64,000 nucleotides of DNA from Nocardiopsis sp. YSL2 (GCF_030555055.1 NZ_JAMOAO010000001.1:806001-870000), one strand, 5' to 3'. Counted from the first letter of the stretch, positions 18,213 to 27,036 are shown. The notes: generated by a model not told the origin, from the sequence alone. Made by a program: numbers and translations.

Positions 18213-18991
18213 CACTCAGGACCCGAGAGGTCACGTGGAACCGGGGCGGTCGGCTCGTCGTGGACGGGGTGTCCCTGACCCCGCGGACCGGAGAGACCGT
18301 GGGGCTGCTCGGACCCAACGGGTCGGGCAAGTCCTCGCTGATCAAGCTGCTCGCCGGTGCGGTACGGCCCACCGCGGGCGCGGTCACACTGGACGGGACA
18401 CCGCTCGCCGGCCTGTCCCGGCGGGAGACGGCACGGGCGCTCGCCGTCGTCACGCAGCACGCCGACACGGTCGTGGACATCACCGTGTACGACATCGTCG
18501 CCCTCGGCCGTATCCCGCACCGGAGCACGTTCGGCGGCGACCGCGAGGCGGACGCGCGCGCGGTGTCCGAGGCCCTGGACCGGACCGGGCTCACCTCCAA
18601 GGCGGGCGAGCTGTGGCACCGGCTCTCCGGCGGGGAACAGCAGCGCGTGCACATCGCCCGCGCGCTCGCACAGGAGCCGAGGGAACTGCTCCTGGACGAA
18701 CCCACGAACCACCTGGACATCCGCTACCAGCTCGACCTGCTCCAGCTCGTCAGCGCACTGCCGCTGACCACGGTCGTGGCCCTGCACGACCTCAACCTGG
18801 CGGCGATGTTCTGTGACACCGTCCTGGTCCTCAAGGACGGCCGCGCCGTCGCGGCGGGCACGCCGGCCGACGTCCTGACCCCGGAACTCATCGCGCGCGT
18901 CTACGAGGTCGACGCCACCGTGCGGATCGACGACACGACGAACCGCCCGGCGATCACCTTCCACCCGGGCCGCGTACCGGCGCCGCCCTGA
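18209..18991 (+). CDS. Iron-siderophore ABC ATPase, FecE-like
   Basis: This 260-residue ATPase has GPNGSGKSS (about 35-43), a Q-loop region VVTQHADTVVDITVYDIVALGRIPHRSTF typical of the FecE/FhuC group, LSGGEQQRVHIARALAQ, LLLDEPTNHLDIRYQLDLL and the H-loop VALHDLNLAAMFCD. It drives ferric-siderophore uptake through the preceding permease. GTG 18209 overlaps the permease stop and has GCAGGAGG upstream. The operon ends here. Confidence 0.95.
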   Translation: MTLRTREVTWNRGGRLVVDGVSLTPRTGETVGLLGPNGSGKSSLIKLLAGAVRPTAGAVTLDGTPLAGLSRRETARALAVVTQHADTVVDITVYDIVALGRIPHRSTFGGDREADARAVSEALDRTGLTSKAGELWHRLSGGEQQRVHIARALAQEPRELLLDEPTNHLDIRYQLDLLQLVSALPLTTVVALHDLNLAAMFCDTVLVLKDGRAVAAGTPADVLTPELIARVYEVDATVRIDDTTNRPAITFHPGRVPAPP

Positions 18992-19171
18992 CCGGCGGGT
19001 GGGGCGGCGTGAGCCGCCCGTGACGGTGGTCCGGACCGCCCCGGTCACGGGAACCGGTACCTCGACCGGAACCGACGGGCCACGAGAACCGTTGTCGTCC
19101 GGTAGAACGGGAGGAGTCCCGGGCTCGCGGCGAAAGACACCTGTGGGCTGAACGGAGAGGGAAGACCCGAC

Positions 19172-20392
19172 GTGCCCACGAGTGCCACACCCCGCCCCGC
19201 CCAGCGCGCCGACCGCCACGGCGGCATGCCTCCGTGGCTGCCCCGCGCGATGATGCTGGCCATGTGGATCATCACGGCGTTCGGCGTCGTGCTGTGGCTG
19301 TTCCTCCAGCTGCAGGGCCTCATCGTGCTCCTGCTGATCTCCCTGTTCCTCGCACTCGCGCTGGAACCGGCGGTGAACTGGCTGCACCGGCACCACTGGC
19401 CGCGCGGTCTCGCCACGAGCACCGTCATGCTGCTGGTCCTGGTGCTGACAGGGGCCTTCCTGAGCCTGCTCGGGTCCATGCTGATCGGGCAGGTGCTGGC
19501 CTTCGCCGCCGAGGTGCCCGCGATGCTCCGCGCCGGACTGGACTGGTTCAACACGTCCTTCGGCACGGACTACTCCCCCACCAACCTCATCGACCAGGTG
19601 TCCAGCGCCACCGGTGTGGTCGAGCAGTACGCGTCGAGCATCGCCAACAACGTCCTGGGGGCGGGGACGACCGTTCTGGCGCTGCTCTTCAACGGGCTGA
19701 CGATCGCGCTGTTCACCTTCTACCTGTGCGCGGACGGACCGCGCTTCCGCCGGGTGATCTGCTCGGTCCTGCCGCCGCGCACACAGCGCGAGGTGCTGCG
19801 CGCGTGGGAGATCGCGATCGACAAGACCGGCGGCTACCTGTACTCGCGGGCACTGATGGCACTGGTCTGCGCGGTCGCGCACTGGGTACTGCTGGTCGCG
19901 CTGGACATCCCCTACGCGGTCGCGCTGGCGCTGTGGGTCGGTGTGCTGTCACAGTTCATCCCCACCGCCGGCACCTACATCGGCGGTGCCGTCCCCGTCC
20001 TCGTGGCCCTGTTGCAGGGCCCCTGGGCCGCGGTGTGGGTGCTGGTGTTCGTCATCGTCTACCAACAGTTCGAGAACTACCTGCTCCAGCCCCGGATCAC
20101 CGCCAGGACCCTGGACATGCACCCGGCGGTGGCGTTCGGCTCGGTCCTGGCGGGCGTCGCGATCCTCGGCGCGCCGGGTGCGCTGCTCGCGCTGCCGATG
20201 GGCGCGAGCCTGCAGGCCTTCATCGGCACCTACATCCGGCGCTACGAGGTCGCGGAGCACCCGCTCCTGAGCGGGCCCGCGGCCGGGGCCGATTCCGCCG
20301 CCGATCCCGACGCGGACGACGGCACCCCGGATCAGGAGAGCGCCCCGTCCGACGAGGGGCGCACCGGCCCGGAGCGCCCCGATCCCTGCTGA
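19172..20392 (+). CDS. AI-2E family transporter (PerM/TqsA-like)
   Basis: The 406-residue membrane protein has about seven hydrophobic segments. The family core is present: LLISLFLALALEPAVNWLHRHHWPRGLAT near the start and FIPTAGTYIGGAVPVLVALLQGPWAAVWVLVFVIVYQQFENYLLQPRITARTLDMHP in the C-terminal half. The last 50 residues are acidic, Pro/Asp/Glu-rich and probably cytosolic. Members export small molecules or ions; family membership does not show that autoinducer-2 is the cargo. GTG 19172 has GGAGAGGGAAG upstream. It is monocistronic and convergent with ctaD. Confidence 0.88.
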   Translation: MPTSATPRPAQRADRHGGMPPWLPRAMMLAMWIITAFGVVLWLFLQLQGLIVLLLISLFLALALEPAVNWLHRHHWPRGLATSTVMLLVLVLTGAFLSLLGSMLIGQVLAFAAEVPAMLRAGLDWFNTSFGTDYSPTNLIDQVSSATGVVEQYASSIANNVLGAGTTVLALLFNGLTIALFTFYLCADGPRFRRVICSVLPPRTQREVLRAWEIAIDKTGGYLYSRALMALVCAVAHWVLLVALDIPYAVALALWVGVLSQFIPTAGTYIGGAVPVLVALLQGPWAAVWVLVFVIVYQQFENYLLQPRITARTLDMHPAVAFGSVLAGVAILGAPGALLALPMGASLQAFIGTYIRRYEVAEHPLLSGPAAGADSAADPDADDGTPDQESAPSDEGRTGPERPDPC

Positions 20393-20415
20393 GGCCGCGT
20401 GCGGCGGCTCCGGGG

Positions 20416-22080
20416 TCAGCTCCGCTCCGTCTCGGCGCGGGAGTCGGCGGCCTCGGGATGGTGCAGGTCGAAGGCGGGGCGCTCCCCGCGGATGCGGGGC
20501 AGCGAGGTGAAGTTGTGCCGGGGCGGCGGGCACGAGGTCGCCCACTCCAGGGAGCAGGCGTAGCCCCAGGGGTCGTCGACCTCCACGCGCTCGCCGTGCT
20601 GCGCGGTGCGCCACACGTTGTAGAGGAACAGCAGCGTCGACGCGCCCAGCACGAACGACCCGACGCTGGACACCTGGTGCATCCACGTGAACCCGTCGGA
20701 GGGCAGGTAGTCGGCGTAGCGGCGGGGCATGCCCCGCACACCCAGGTAGTGCTGGATCCCGAACGCCGCGTGGAAGCTGACGAACAGCGTCACGAAGTGC
20801 CACCTGCCGAGGGTCTCGTCGAGCATCTTCCCGGTGAACTTGGGCCACCAGAAGTAGAAGCCCGCGAACATCGCGAAGACCACGGTGCCGAAGAGCACGT
20901 AGTGGAAGTGGCCGACCACGAAGTAGGTGTCGGTGACGTGGAAGTCCAGCGGCGGCGAGGCCAGGATGACGCCGGTGAGCCCGCCGAAGAGGAACGTGGC
21001 GAGGAAGCCCAGTGCGAACAGCATCGGCGTGGGGAAGGTGAGCTGGCCGCGCCACATCGTCCCGATCCAGTTGAAGAACTTGATGCCGGTGGGCACGGCG
21101 ATGAGGAACGACAGGAACGAGAAGAAGGGGAGCAGTACGGCTCCGGTGGCGAACATGTGGTGCGCCCACACCGTCATGGACAGGCCGGTGATGGCGATCG
21201 TCGCCGCGACCATGCCCTTGTAGCCGAACAGCGGTTTGCGGGAGAACACCGGGATGACCTCGGTGATGATGCCGAAGAACGGCAGCGCCACGATGTAGAC
21301 CTCGGGGTGGCCGAAGAACCAGAACAGGTGCTGCCACAGGATCGCGCCGCCGTGCGCGGCGTCGAAGACGTGGGCTCCCAGCATCCGGTCGGCCGCCAGG
21401 GCGGCCAGCGCGCCCGTGAGCACGGGGAAGGCCATCAGCACCATGATCGAGGTGAACAGGACGTTCCAGGTGAAGATCGGCATGCGGAACGCGGTCATGC
21501 CCGGGGCCCGCATGCCGATGATCGTGGTGATGAAGTTGACCGAGCCGAGGATCGTGCCCAGGCCCGCCACCATCAGGCCCATCACCCACAGGTCGCCGCC
21601 CAGTCCCGGCGAGCGCACCGCATCCGAGAGCGGGATGTAGGCGAACCAGCCGAAGCTCGCCGCGCCCTCCTGCGTCAGGAACCCGCCCATGACGATGAGC
21701 CCGCCGAAGAGGAACAGCCAGTACCCGATCATGTTGAGCCGGGGGAAGGCGACGTCGGGCGCACCGATCTGCAGCGGCATGATGACGTTGGCGAACCCGG
21801 CGAAGAGCGGGGTCGCGAAGAGGAACATCATCACCGTGCCGTGCATGGTGAACAGGGCGTTGAACGCCTCCGGCGAGAGCGTCTGCATGCCGGGCCAGAG
21901 CAGTTCGGCGCGGATGAGCATGGCCATGACGCCCCCGGCGAGGAAGAAGCCGAAGGACGTGACGAGGTAGAGGTGGCCGACGACCTTGTGGTCGGTGGCG
22001 GAGAGCCAGCCGACGGCGGCACGGCCCCTGCGCACGGCCGTCGGAGCGTCGGCCGCGCTCTGGTGACTGGTCTGCGTCAT
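20416..22080 (-). CDS. ctaD: Cytochrome c oxidase subunit I (aa3 type)
   Basis: The 554-residue membrane protein carries all expected metal ligands: His80 in TMHGT and His393 for haem a, His391 for haem a3, His258 in GHPEVY with the cross-linked Tyr262, and His307-His308 for CuB. The subunit reduces O2 at the haem a3-CuB centre and pumps protons. It stands alone: no subunit II, III, haem-O synthase or bc1 gene lies nearby, so it is probably an accessory ctaD copy relative to a main ctaCDE locus elsewhere (inference). The ATG at 22080 starts a short hydrophilic N-terminus. The long gap upstream is shared with the pectate lyase promoter. Confidence 0.95.
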   Translation of the reverse strand: MTQTSHQSAADAPTAVRRGRAAVGWLSATDHKVVGHLYLVTSFGFFLAGGVMAMLIRAELLWPGMQTLSPEAFNALFTMHGTVMMFLFATPLFAGFANVIMPLQIGAPDVAFPRLNMIGYWLFLFGGLIVMGGFLTQEGAASFGWFAYIPLSDAVRSPGLGGDLWVMGLMVAGLGTILGSVNFITTIIGMRAPGMTAFRMPIFTWNVLFTSIMVLMAFPVLTGALAALAADRMLGAHVFDAAHGGAILWQHLFWFFGHPEVYIVALPFFGIITEVIPVFSRKPLFGYKGMVAATIAITGLSMTVWAHHMFATGAVLLPFFSFLSFLIAVPTGIKFFNWIGTMWRGQLTFPTPMLFALGFLATFLFGGLTGVILASPPLDFHVTDTYFVVGHFHYVLFGTVVFAMFAGFYFWWPKFTGKMLDETLGRWHFVTLFVSFHAAFGIQHYLGVRGMPRRYADYLPSDGFTWMHQVSSVGSFVLGASTLLFLYNVWRTAQHGERVEVDDPWGYACSLEWATSCPPPRHNFTSLPRIRGERPAFDLHHPEAADSRAETERS

Positions 22081-22270
22081 CGGGGCTCCAGGCGTAGCGG
22101 CGGACCTGATCTCCGGGGCGGATGCGACGCTATACCAGCGGAACGCGGCAGAACACGACGTCAGCAGCGTTTCGCGCCATCGGCCACCGAACGCCCGCGC
22201 GACAGGGGTCTCCGGCCCGACCGGCGCGGCGGCCCCCGCGTCCGGATCGCCGCATCGGCGATGAGCGGTT
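22081..22270. other. Upstream region of ctaD and the pectate lyase gene
   Basis: This part of the 391-bp divergent gap has no open frame with good coding signs. It should hold the ctaD promoter on the minus strand. I see no clear hairpin or known regulatory box in it; the operator-like sites begin at 22271. Confidence 0.5.
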
Positions 22271-22280
22271 CAAGCGGTTG
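22271..22280 (+). promoter_or_regulatory. LacI-family-like operator 1 (CAAGCGGTTG)
   Basis: The decamer fits CAANCGNTTG, an inverted repeat around a central CG as used by LacI/GalR-family repressors. It is followed by CAT, as is the second copy at 22376. It stands 201 bp upstream of the pectate lyase start. Confidence 0.45.
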
Positions 22281-22375
22281 CATCCTTCGACGAGCCGAAT
22301 CCCGAAACCGATACCCGATGCCGTGATGTCGCAGGTGGAGAGCGTGATGGACAACGGAGACACTCGAAGCTCCTA

Positions 22376-22385
22376 CAAACGGTTG
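22376..22385 (+). promoter_or_regulatory. LacI-family-like operator 2 (CAAACGGTTG)
   Basis: This is a second CAANCGNTTG match followed by CAT. Its centre lies 105 bp after that of operator 1 and 31 bp before that of the GAAAGCGCTTTC site. Both spacings are near whole helical turns, which would suit repressor looping (inference). Confidence 0.5.
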
Positions 22386-22397
22386 CATTAACCCCCC

Positions 22398-22425
22398 TTG
22401 ACAGGGAAAGCGCTTTCTCTACGCT
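22398..22425 (+). promoter_or_regulatory. Promoter of the pectate lyase gene with operator GAAAGCGCTTTC in its spacer
   Basis: TTGACA at 22398-22403 is a perfect -35 element. With a 16-bp spacer it is followed by TACGCT at 22420-22425 as the -10. The perfect 12-bp palindrome GAAAGCGCTTTC (22406-22417) fills the spacer, a position where a bound repressor blocks RNA polymerase. The palindrome has the central CG of LacI-family sites. A closely related element precedes the rhamnogalacturonan lyase gene at 36264. Confidence 0.72.
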
Positions 22426-22471
22426 CGGGAGTGAGCCACCCCACATGCTCATCCCCCAAGGAGGGTCAACT

Positions 22472-24118
22472 GTGAGACGAACGATCACGCGTCGACTCGT
22501 GCCGACGCTGGCCGCCGCGACCCTGGTGGCGGCCCTCGCCGTGCCGGTGTCCACGGCATCGGCGCAGGCCGGGGCTCCCACGGGTATCGCCGCTCAGAAC
22601 GACGGCACGAACCTCAGTGCCGGGGCCGGTGCCGACGGTTCGAGCAAGGCGAGCGGGACCAGCTACGGGAACGTCGTCGACGGTGACATGGGCTCCTACT
22701 GGTCGCCGACCGGCTCGACCGGCCGCATCTCGGTCAAGTGGGGTTCCGACACCACGGTGTCCTCGATCAACATCCGTGAGGCGGCCGGGGCCGAGGGCAA
22801 CATCGGTTCCTGGCGGGTCGTCGACCACGATTCCGGGGACGTCCTGACCAGCGGCAGCGGAGCGGGTGTCATCACCTTCGCCCCGACGTCGCTGCGCAAG
22901 ATCGACTTCGAGGTCACCAGCTCGAACGGTACGCCCCGCGTCGCCGAGTTCGAGACCTACGCCGGCTCGCCCCCGGACGACGGGGGCGGCGACACCCCGC
23001 CCCCGGACGGCGGTGGCGGGGACACCCCGCCCCCGGACGGCGACGAACTGTTCGTGGCCCCGGGCGGCAGCGCCGGCGCCTCCGGTACCGAGTCCGACCC
23101 GACCACACTCACTTCGGCGATCGACCGGATCGAGCCCGGCGGGTCGATCTACATGCGCGGAGGCACCTACGACTTCTCCGAGACGGTGCGCGTCGAGCCG
23201 GGGAACGACGGGCTGTCGGGCGACCGCAACGAACTGTTCGCCTACCCCGGTGAGACCCCGGTGCTGAACTTCTCCGCCCAGAGCGAGGACTCGTCCAACC
23301 GGGGACTCGCCATCGGCGGCGACTGGTGGCACGTCAACGGCATCGTCGTCGAGCGCGCGGGCGACAACGGCATCCTGCTGGGCGGTGACAACAACATCAT
23401 CGAGCGGGTGACCACCCGGCACAACCGCGACACCGGGCTGCAGCTGTCGCGGTACACCGCCGGGGCTCCCCGGACGGAGTGGCCCTCGAACAACCTGATC
23501 GTCAGCTCGGTCTCCCACGACAACGCCGACTCCGACGGTGAGGACGCCGACGGGTTCGCCCCGAAGCTCACCGTCGGGGAAGGGAACGTGTTCCGCTACA
23601 CCGTGGCGTACAACAACATCGACGACGGCTACGACCTGTACACCAAGTCGGACACCGGGCCGATCGGCGAGGTGACCATCGAGCACTCGCTGGTGTACGG
23701 CAACGGCTCGCTCTCGGACGGCTCCCAGCATTCGAACGGTGACCGCAACGGATACAAGCTCGGCGGATCGGGCATCGCGGTGGACCACCACATCCACCAC
23801 AACATCGCCTACGAGAACGGCAAGCACGGGTTCACCTACAACTCCAACCCCGGCACCATGACGGTCTCGAACAACCTGAGCATCGGCAACGCGGAGCGCA
23901 ACTTCCAGTTCGACGGCGGCGACTCGGTGTTCCGCGGCAACACCTCGTGCGACAGCGGGTCGAGCGACCGGTACAGGGGCGACGCCGACGGCTCGAACCA
24001 GTTCTGGGACGGTTCCAACGGTTCCCGCTGCTCCCAGTACTCCGGGTCCCTGGACTGGAGCTTCGACTCCAGCGGCCGCCTCGTGGTGACCATCGGCGGC
24101 AGCGAGGTCGACCTGTGA
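22472..24118 (+). CDS. Secreted pectate lyase, family PL9, with N-terminal discoidin-like domain
   Basis: The 548-residue precursor has a twin-Arg-free signal peptide ending near ASA-QAG. Residues of about 40-165 resemble an F5/8-type (discoidin-like) module (DGDMGSYWSPTGSTGRISVKWGSDTTVSSINIREAAG). A Pro/Asp/Gly linker with the repeat GGGDTPPPDG precedes the catalytic right-handed beta-helix (FVAPGGSAGASGTESDPTTLTSAID onward). PL9 landmarks are DADGFAPKLTVGEGNVFRYTVAYNNIDDGYDLYTK, the calcium-site region, and RNGYKLGG, whose Lys corresponds to the catalytic base of PL9 enzymes. It cleaves polygalacturonate by beta-elimination. GTG 22472 has AAGGAGG seven bases upstream. LacI-like operators lie in the promoter. 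Confidence 0.93.
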   Translation: MRRTITRRLVPTLAAATLVAALAVPVSTASAQAGAPTGIAAQNDGTNLSAGAGADGSSKASGTSYGNVVDGDMGSYWSPTGSTGRISVKWGSDTTVSSINIREAAGAEGNIGSWRVVDHDSGDVLTSGSGAGVITFAPTSLRKIDFEVTSSNGTPRVAEFETYAGSPPDDGGGDTPPPDGGGGDTPPPDGDELFVAPGGSAGASGTESDPTTLTSAIDRIEPGGSIYMRGGTYDFSETVRVEPGNDGLSGDRNELFAYPGETPVLNFSAQSEDSSNRGLAIGGDWWHVNGIVVERAGDNGILLGGDNNIIERVTTRHNRDTGLQLSRYTAGAPRTEWPSNNLIVSSVSHDNADSDGEDADGFAPKLTVGEGNVFRYTVAYNNIDDGYDLYTKSDTGPIGEVTIEHSLVYGNGSLSDGSQHSNGDRNGYKLGGSGIAVDHHIHHNIAYENGKHGFTYNSNPGTMTVSNNLSIGNAERNFQFDGGDSVFRGNTSCDSGSSDRYRGDADGSNQFWDGSNGSRCSQYSGSLDWSFDSSGRLVVTIGGSEVDL

Positions 24119-24159
24119 CCGATCCGGCCGCACGAGCCGGAGCCGACTGATACGCCGGC

Positions 24160-24188
24160 CGGCCCGTCCGAACGACCCGGGCGGGCCG
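24160..24188 (+). terminator. Hairpin after the first pectate lyase gene
   Basis: Arms 24160-24169 and 24179-24188 pair over ten base pairs with one G-T wobble and a nine-base loop. It lies 42 bp after the pectate lyase stop and before the next lyase gene, so it may terminate or attenuate read-through. Confidence 0.5.
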
Positions 24189-24282
24189 ACCACTCCGGGT
24201 ATCGGCACCCGGGCCGCGCCGCCGATCTCCGCCGCGGCCGCGGTTCGCTCCCCCATCGGTCTCGAGAAAGGTGTCATCGACC

Positions 24283-25914
24283 ATGCGGTCCAGCAGTCTT
24301 CCCGCCCGAGGCGCACCGTCGCGGGCGCTGCGCCTCGCCCTGGCGGTGGCGGTACTCGTTCCACTCACGGCGGTCGCGCCGACGCCGCCCGCCACCGCCC
24401 GGGACCGTACGCTCACCGTCGCGACCGACGGCAGCGACTCGGCCCCCGGCACCGTCGCGGCCCCCTTGCGCACCATCCAACGCGCCGTCGACCTGGCCGA
24501 GCCCGGCACCGTGATCCGGATACGCGGCGGCACCTACGCCCCGGGCGTCAACATCCGGATCGAGAAGAGCGGCACGTCCTCGCAGCCGATCACCATGCGC
24601 GCCTACGACGGCGAGCAGGTCGTCATCGACGGCGAGAACATGCCCAACACCCCCGCACCGGTCGGCGAGTCCTACCCGCGCATCGAGCGCGGCGCGATCC
24701 ACGTCAGCGGCGACTGGTGGCGCTTCGAGGACCTGGAGATCACCAACGGCCCCTATGGGATCTTCGCCATCGAGTCCAGCCACAACGTCTACGAGGACCT
24801 GGTCACCCGCGACAACTATGAGACCGGGCTGCACCTCGTGCTCGACTCCAGTGACAACCAGGTCGTCAACCTCGACAGCCACGGCAACCGCGACCCGCGC
24901 AAGAACGGCGAGAGCGCCGACGGCCTGGCCATCAAGCAGGGGTCCGGCTCGGGCAACGTCGTGATCGGCGCCAGGATGTGGAACAACGCCGACGACGGCT
25001 TCGACTCCTGGGACTTCCTCACCCCGATCCGCGTCGAGGACTCCGTCGCCTGGGGCAACGGGGTCGACCGCTGGGGCTTCCCCGATTGGGAGGGCGACGG
25101 CAACGGCTTCAAACTCGGACGCGGCGCGGCGAACCACACCGTCAGCAACAGCATCGCCTTCGACAACGCCGCGGGCGGGTTCATCGACAACGGCAACACC
25201 GGCTCGCTGCGCCTGGAGGACAACACCGCCTGGGCCAACGGCGGCAGCGGGTTCGTCTTCGACCGGTCGGCCTCGGCGCTGCACCGGAACCTGTCGGTGG
25301 CCAACGGGGCCGGAGTCGACCTCGGCTCCTCGGGCGGCGACGGCAACTCGTGGGACCTCAAGGACCGCTGGAGCGACGCCGACCTGGTCGGCACCTCGGC
25401 CTCGGTCATCACGGGACCGCGCGCCGCGGACGGCTCGATCCCGGCCACGGACTTCCTGCGCCCACGTGACCACGCGAACCTCGGCGCCGACTTCGGTGAC
25501 GGCACCGGTGGGGGCGTACCGGTGTCCGGGCGCTATGAGGCGGAGCACGCCCCGGCCACCTGCGACGGCACCATCGACGCCGATCACCCCGGATACTCCG
25601 GCAGCGGATTCTGCAACACCGACAACGCCTCCGGTGCGTCGGCGCGGTTCACGGTGGACACCGACGGCCCGGCCGCGACTCTGGTGATCGGGTACGCCAA
25701 CGGCGGTTCGGGCCACCGGCCGGCGGAGGTGGTGGTGGACGGCTCCACCGTGGAGTCGATCCCGTTCGCCGCGACGGGCGCGTGGGGGAACTGGGCGACG
25801 ACGACGGTCACGGTGCCCGTGGGCTCCGGCGACACGGGCGTCCGGCTCGTGGCCACCGGCTCCGAGGGCCTGCCCAACATCGACTACCTGGAACTCTCAC
25901 CGGGCGGGGCCTGA
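24283..25914 (+). CDS. Secreted pectate lyase-like protein, family PL9, with C-terminal CBM35-like domain
   Basis: The 543-residue precursor has a signal peptide ending near ATA-RDR. The beta-helix (about 40-400) shows TVATDGSDSAPGTVAAPLRTIQRAVDLAEPGTVIRIRGGTY, SADGLAIKQGSGSGNVVIGARMWNNADDGFDSWDF and GDGNGFKLGRG, where the Lys matches the PL9 catalytic base. The last 125 residues (GRYEAEHAPATCDG to PNIDYLELSPGG) form a CBM35-like carbohydrate-binding module with two Cys. So its module order differs from the preceding lyase, which has its accessory domain in front. ATG 24283 was chosen over GTG 24271, because GAGAAAGG then serves as SD. No separate operator was seen; it may be partly co-transcribed with the first lyase. 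Confidence 0.88.
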   Translation: MRSSSLPARGAPSRALRLALAVAVLVPLTAVAPTPPATARDRTLTVATDGSDSAPGTVAAPLRTIQRAVDLAEPGTVIRIRGGTYAPGVNIRIEKSGTSSQPITMRAYDGEQVVIDGENMPNTPAPVGESYPRIERGAIHVSGDWWRFEDLEITNGPYGIFAIESSHNVYEDLVTRDNYETGLHLVLDSSDNQVVNLDSHGNRDPRKNGESADGLAIKQGSGSGNVVIGARMWNNADDGFDSWDFLTPIRVEDSVAWGNGVDRWGFPDWEGDGNGFKLGRGAANHTVSNSIAFDNAAGGFIDNGNTGSLRLEDNTAWANGGSGFVFDRSASALHRNLSVANGAGVDLGSSGGDGNSWDLKDRWSDADLVGTSASVITGPRAADGSIPATDFLRPRDHANLGADFGDGTGGGVPVSGRYEAEHAPATCDGTIDADHPGYSGSGFCNTDNASGASARFTVDTDGPAATLVIGYANGGSGHRPAEVVVDGSTVESIPFAATGAWGNWATTTVTVPVGSGDTGVRLVATGSEGLPNIDYLELSPGGA

Positions 25915-25985
25915 GCGGCCGCGACCGGGCACTCCGGCGAACCGGCCGAAGAACACGGGCGGGTGACGCCGCCGCGCGCGGCCGA

Positions 25986-26033
25986 CCGTTCGGCGCCGCC
26001 GGGAACCAGCGGGTCCCCGGCGGCGCCGAACGG
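25986..26033. terminator. Bidirectional terminator between convergent genes
   Basis: Bases 25986-26003 are the exact reverse complement of 26016-26033: an 18-bp perfect stem with a 12-base loop. It ends three bases from the stop of the leftward gene at 26036 and serves the rightward lyase gene ending at 25914, so it most likely stops transcription from both sides. Confidence 0.85.
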
Positions 26034-26035
26034 CC

Positions 26036-26347
26036 TCAGGTCAGTGCCAGAACGGGCCGCGCGCCCAGGCTCCGCCACAGGGCGTCGGCCAGGGCCTGGT
26101 CCACGGCCCGGGCGGGGGTCACGGCGGACAGCCCCGACAACACGTCCGCGTCGGTGCCGATCAGGTCCTCGACGACGGCCCGGACCCGGGCGAGGCGCTC
26201 GCCGACGGCGGCCGGACCGGCGGACAGCGCCTCCTCGTAGGCGCGCAGCGCCTGGAAGAGTCCGACCCACCGCAGGTGCGTGTGCTCGTCCGGGGACCGG
26301 CGCAGCCCGTGTTCGGCCGCCGCCCGGCTCCTGCGCATCGTGTTCAT
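26036..26347 (-). CDS. Small helical protein of unknown function, downstream of hsp20
   Basis: This is a 103-residue protein that I do not recognise. It is Ala/Arg/Leu-rich and predicted helical by eye, with two amphipathic stretches (EHTHLRWVGLFQALRAYEEALSAG and GERLARVRAVVEDLIGTDADVLSGL). It has no signal peptide or Cys. ATG 26347 has AAGGGA about eight bases upstream, and the gene ends at a strong terminator, both supporting a real gene. It lies 139 bp downstream of hsp20 on the same strand with a hairpin between them, so a role in protein quality control is possible but unproven. Confidence 0.65.
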   Translation of the reverse strand: MNTMRRSRAAAEHGLRRSPDEHTHLRWVGLFQALRAYEEALSAGPAAVGERLARVRAVVEDLIGTDADVLSGLSAVTPARAVDQALADALWRSLGARPVLALT

Positions 26348-26414
26348 CCGTGCCGTCCCTTCACTCCGCGACCGATACGTATCCGCGTGGGGAGGGCGGT
26401 GCGGCCGCCCCGCG

Positions 26415-26448
26415 GTGGAGGACCGGGGCGTGCCCGGCCCTCCTCCAC
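26415..26448 (-). terminator. Bulged hairpin between hsp20 and the small downstream gene
   Basis: GTGGAGGA at 26415-26422 pairs with TCCTCCAC at 26441-26448; an inner CCGGG/CCCGG stem continues after a small bulge. It may reduce read-through from hsp20 or protect its mRNA end. Confidence 0.45.
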
Positions 26449-26486
26449 GTGTCGGCGGATGGCGCCGTCCCCCCGTGCCGTCCCGC

Positions 26487-26915
26487 TCAGGCTCTGATCT
26501 CCCGCGCCTGGCCGTCGCCCTCACTGATGCTGATCTTGCGCGGCTTGGCCTGCTCGGCCACCGGCACGCGCAGGGTGAGGACTCCGTCCGCGTAGTCCGC
26601 GGTGATGTTGTCCCCGTCGAGGGACTCGCCGAGGAAGAGTTCGCGGGAGAACGTCCCCGAGGGGCGTTCGGCGATGACCATCTCGCGCCCCTTCGAGGCG
26701 GTCGCGGCGCGCTCGGCTCGGACCGTCAGGACGTTGCGCTCGATCTCCAGGTCGATGGAGTCGGGCCGCACTCCCGGCAGGTCGAAGCTGACGACGAACG
26801 TGTCGTCCTCGCGGTAGGCGTCCATCGGCATGGCGCCCGGGCGGACCGTGTCGCCGAGAAGGCGCTGGGTGATCCGGTCGAATTCTCGGAAGGGGTCCGT
26901 ACGCATCAGCATCAT
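26487..26915 (-). CDS. Small heat-shock protein, Hsp20/alpha-crystallin family
   Basis: The 142-residue protein has the alpha-crystallin domain from about residue 38 to 128: MDAYREDDTFVVSFDLPGVRPDSIDLEIERNVLTVRAER, then the closing GVLTLRVPVAEQAKPRKISI with the L-x-V-type anchor motif in the tail region. Such proteins hold unfolding clients in an ATP-independent way. The start ATG 26915 follows AGGAGGTGACC; a GTG within that SD was rejected as the start. It is divergent from a DnaJ-like/HspR-like operon, with an inverted repeat in the gap, so an HspR-type repressor may control it. Confidence 0.95.
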   Translation of the reverse strand: MMLMRTDPFREFDRITQRLLGDTVRPGAMPMDAYREDDTFVVSFDLPGVRPDSIDLEIERNVLTVRAERAATASKGREMVIAERPSGTFSRELFLGESLDGDNITADYADGVLTLRVPVAEQAKPRKISISEGDGQAREIRA

Positions 26916-26958
26916 GGTCACCTCCTGTGCTCGATCACAAGACCTGATGCGACCTCAC

Positions 26959-26996
26959 GCATGTTTTCTACCACAGATAGCAGAGAATAAACATGC
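26959..26996. promoter_or_regulatory. Inverted repeat GCATGTTT/AAACATGC in the heat-shock divergent promoter
   Basis: GCATGTTT at 26959-26966 is mirrored by AAACATGC at 26989-26996 across a 22-bp A/T-rich stretch. It sits midway between the divergent hsp20 and dnaJ-like starts. It does not match the published HAIR site (CTTGAGT-N7-ACTCAAG), but it could bind the MerR/HspR-type protein encoded at 27831. Confidence 0.45.
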
Positions 26997-27036
26997 CAAG
27001 TGACGGGGATCATCCATGTTGGACAAGGGAGGAAAG

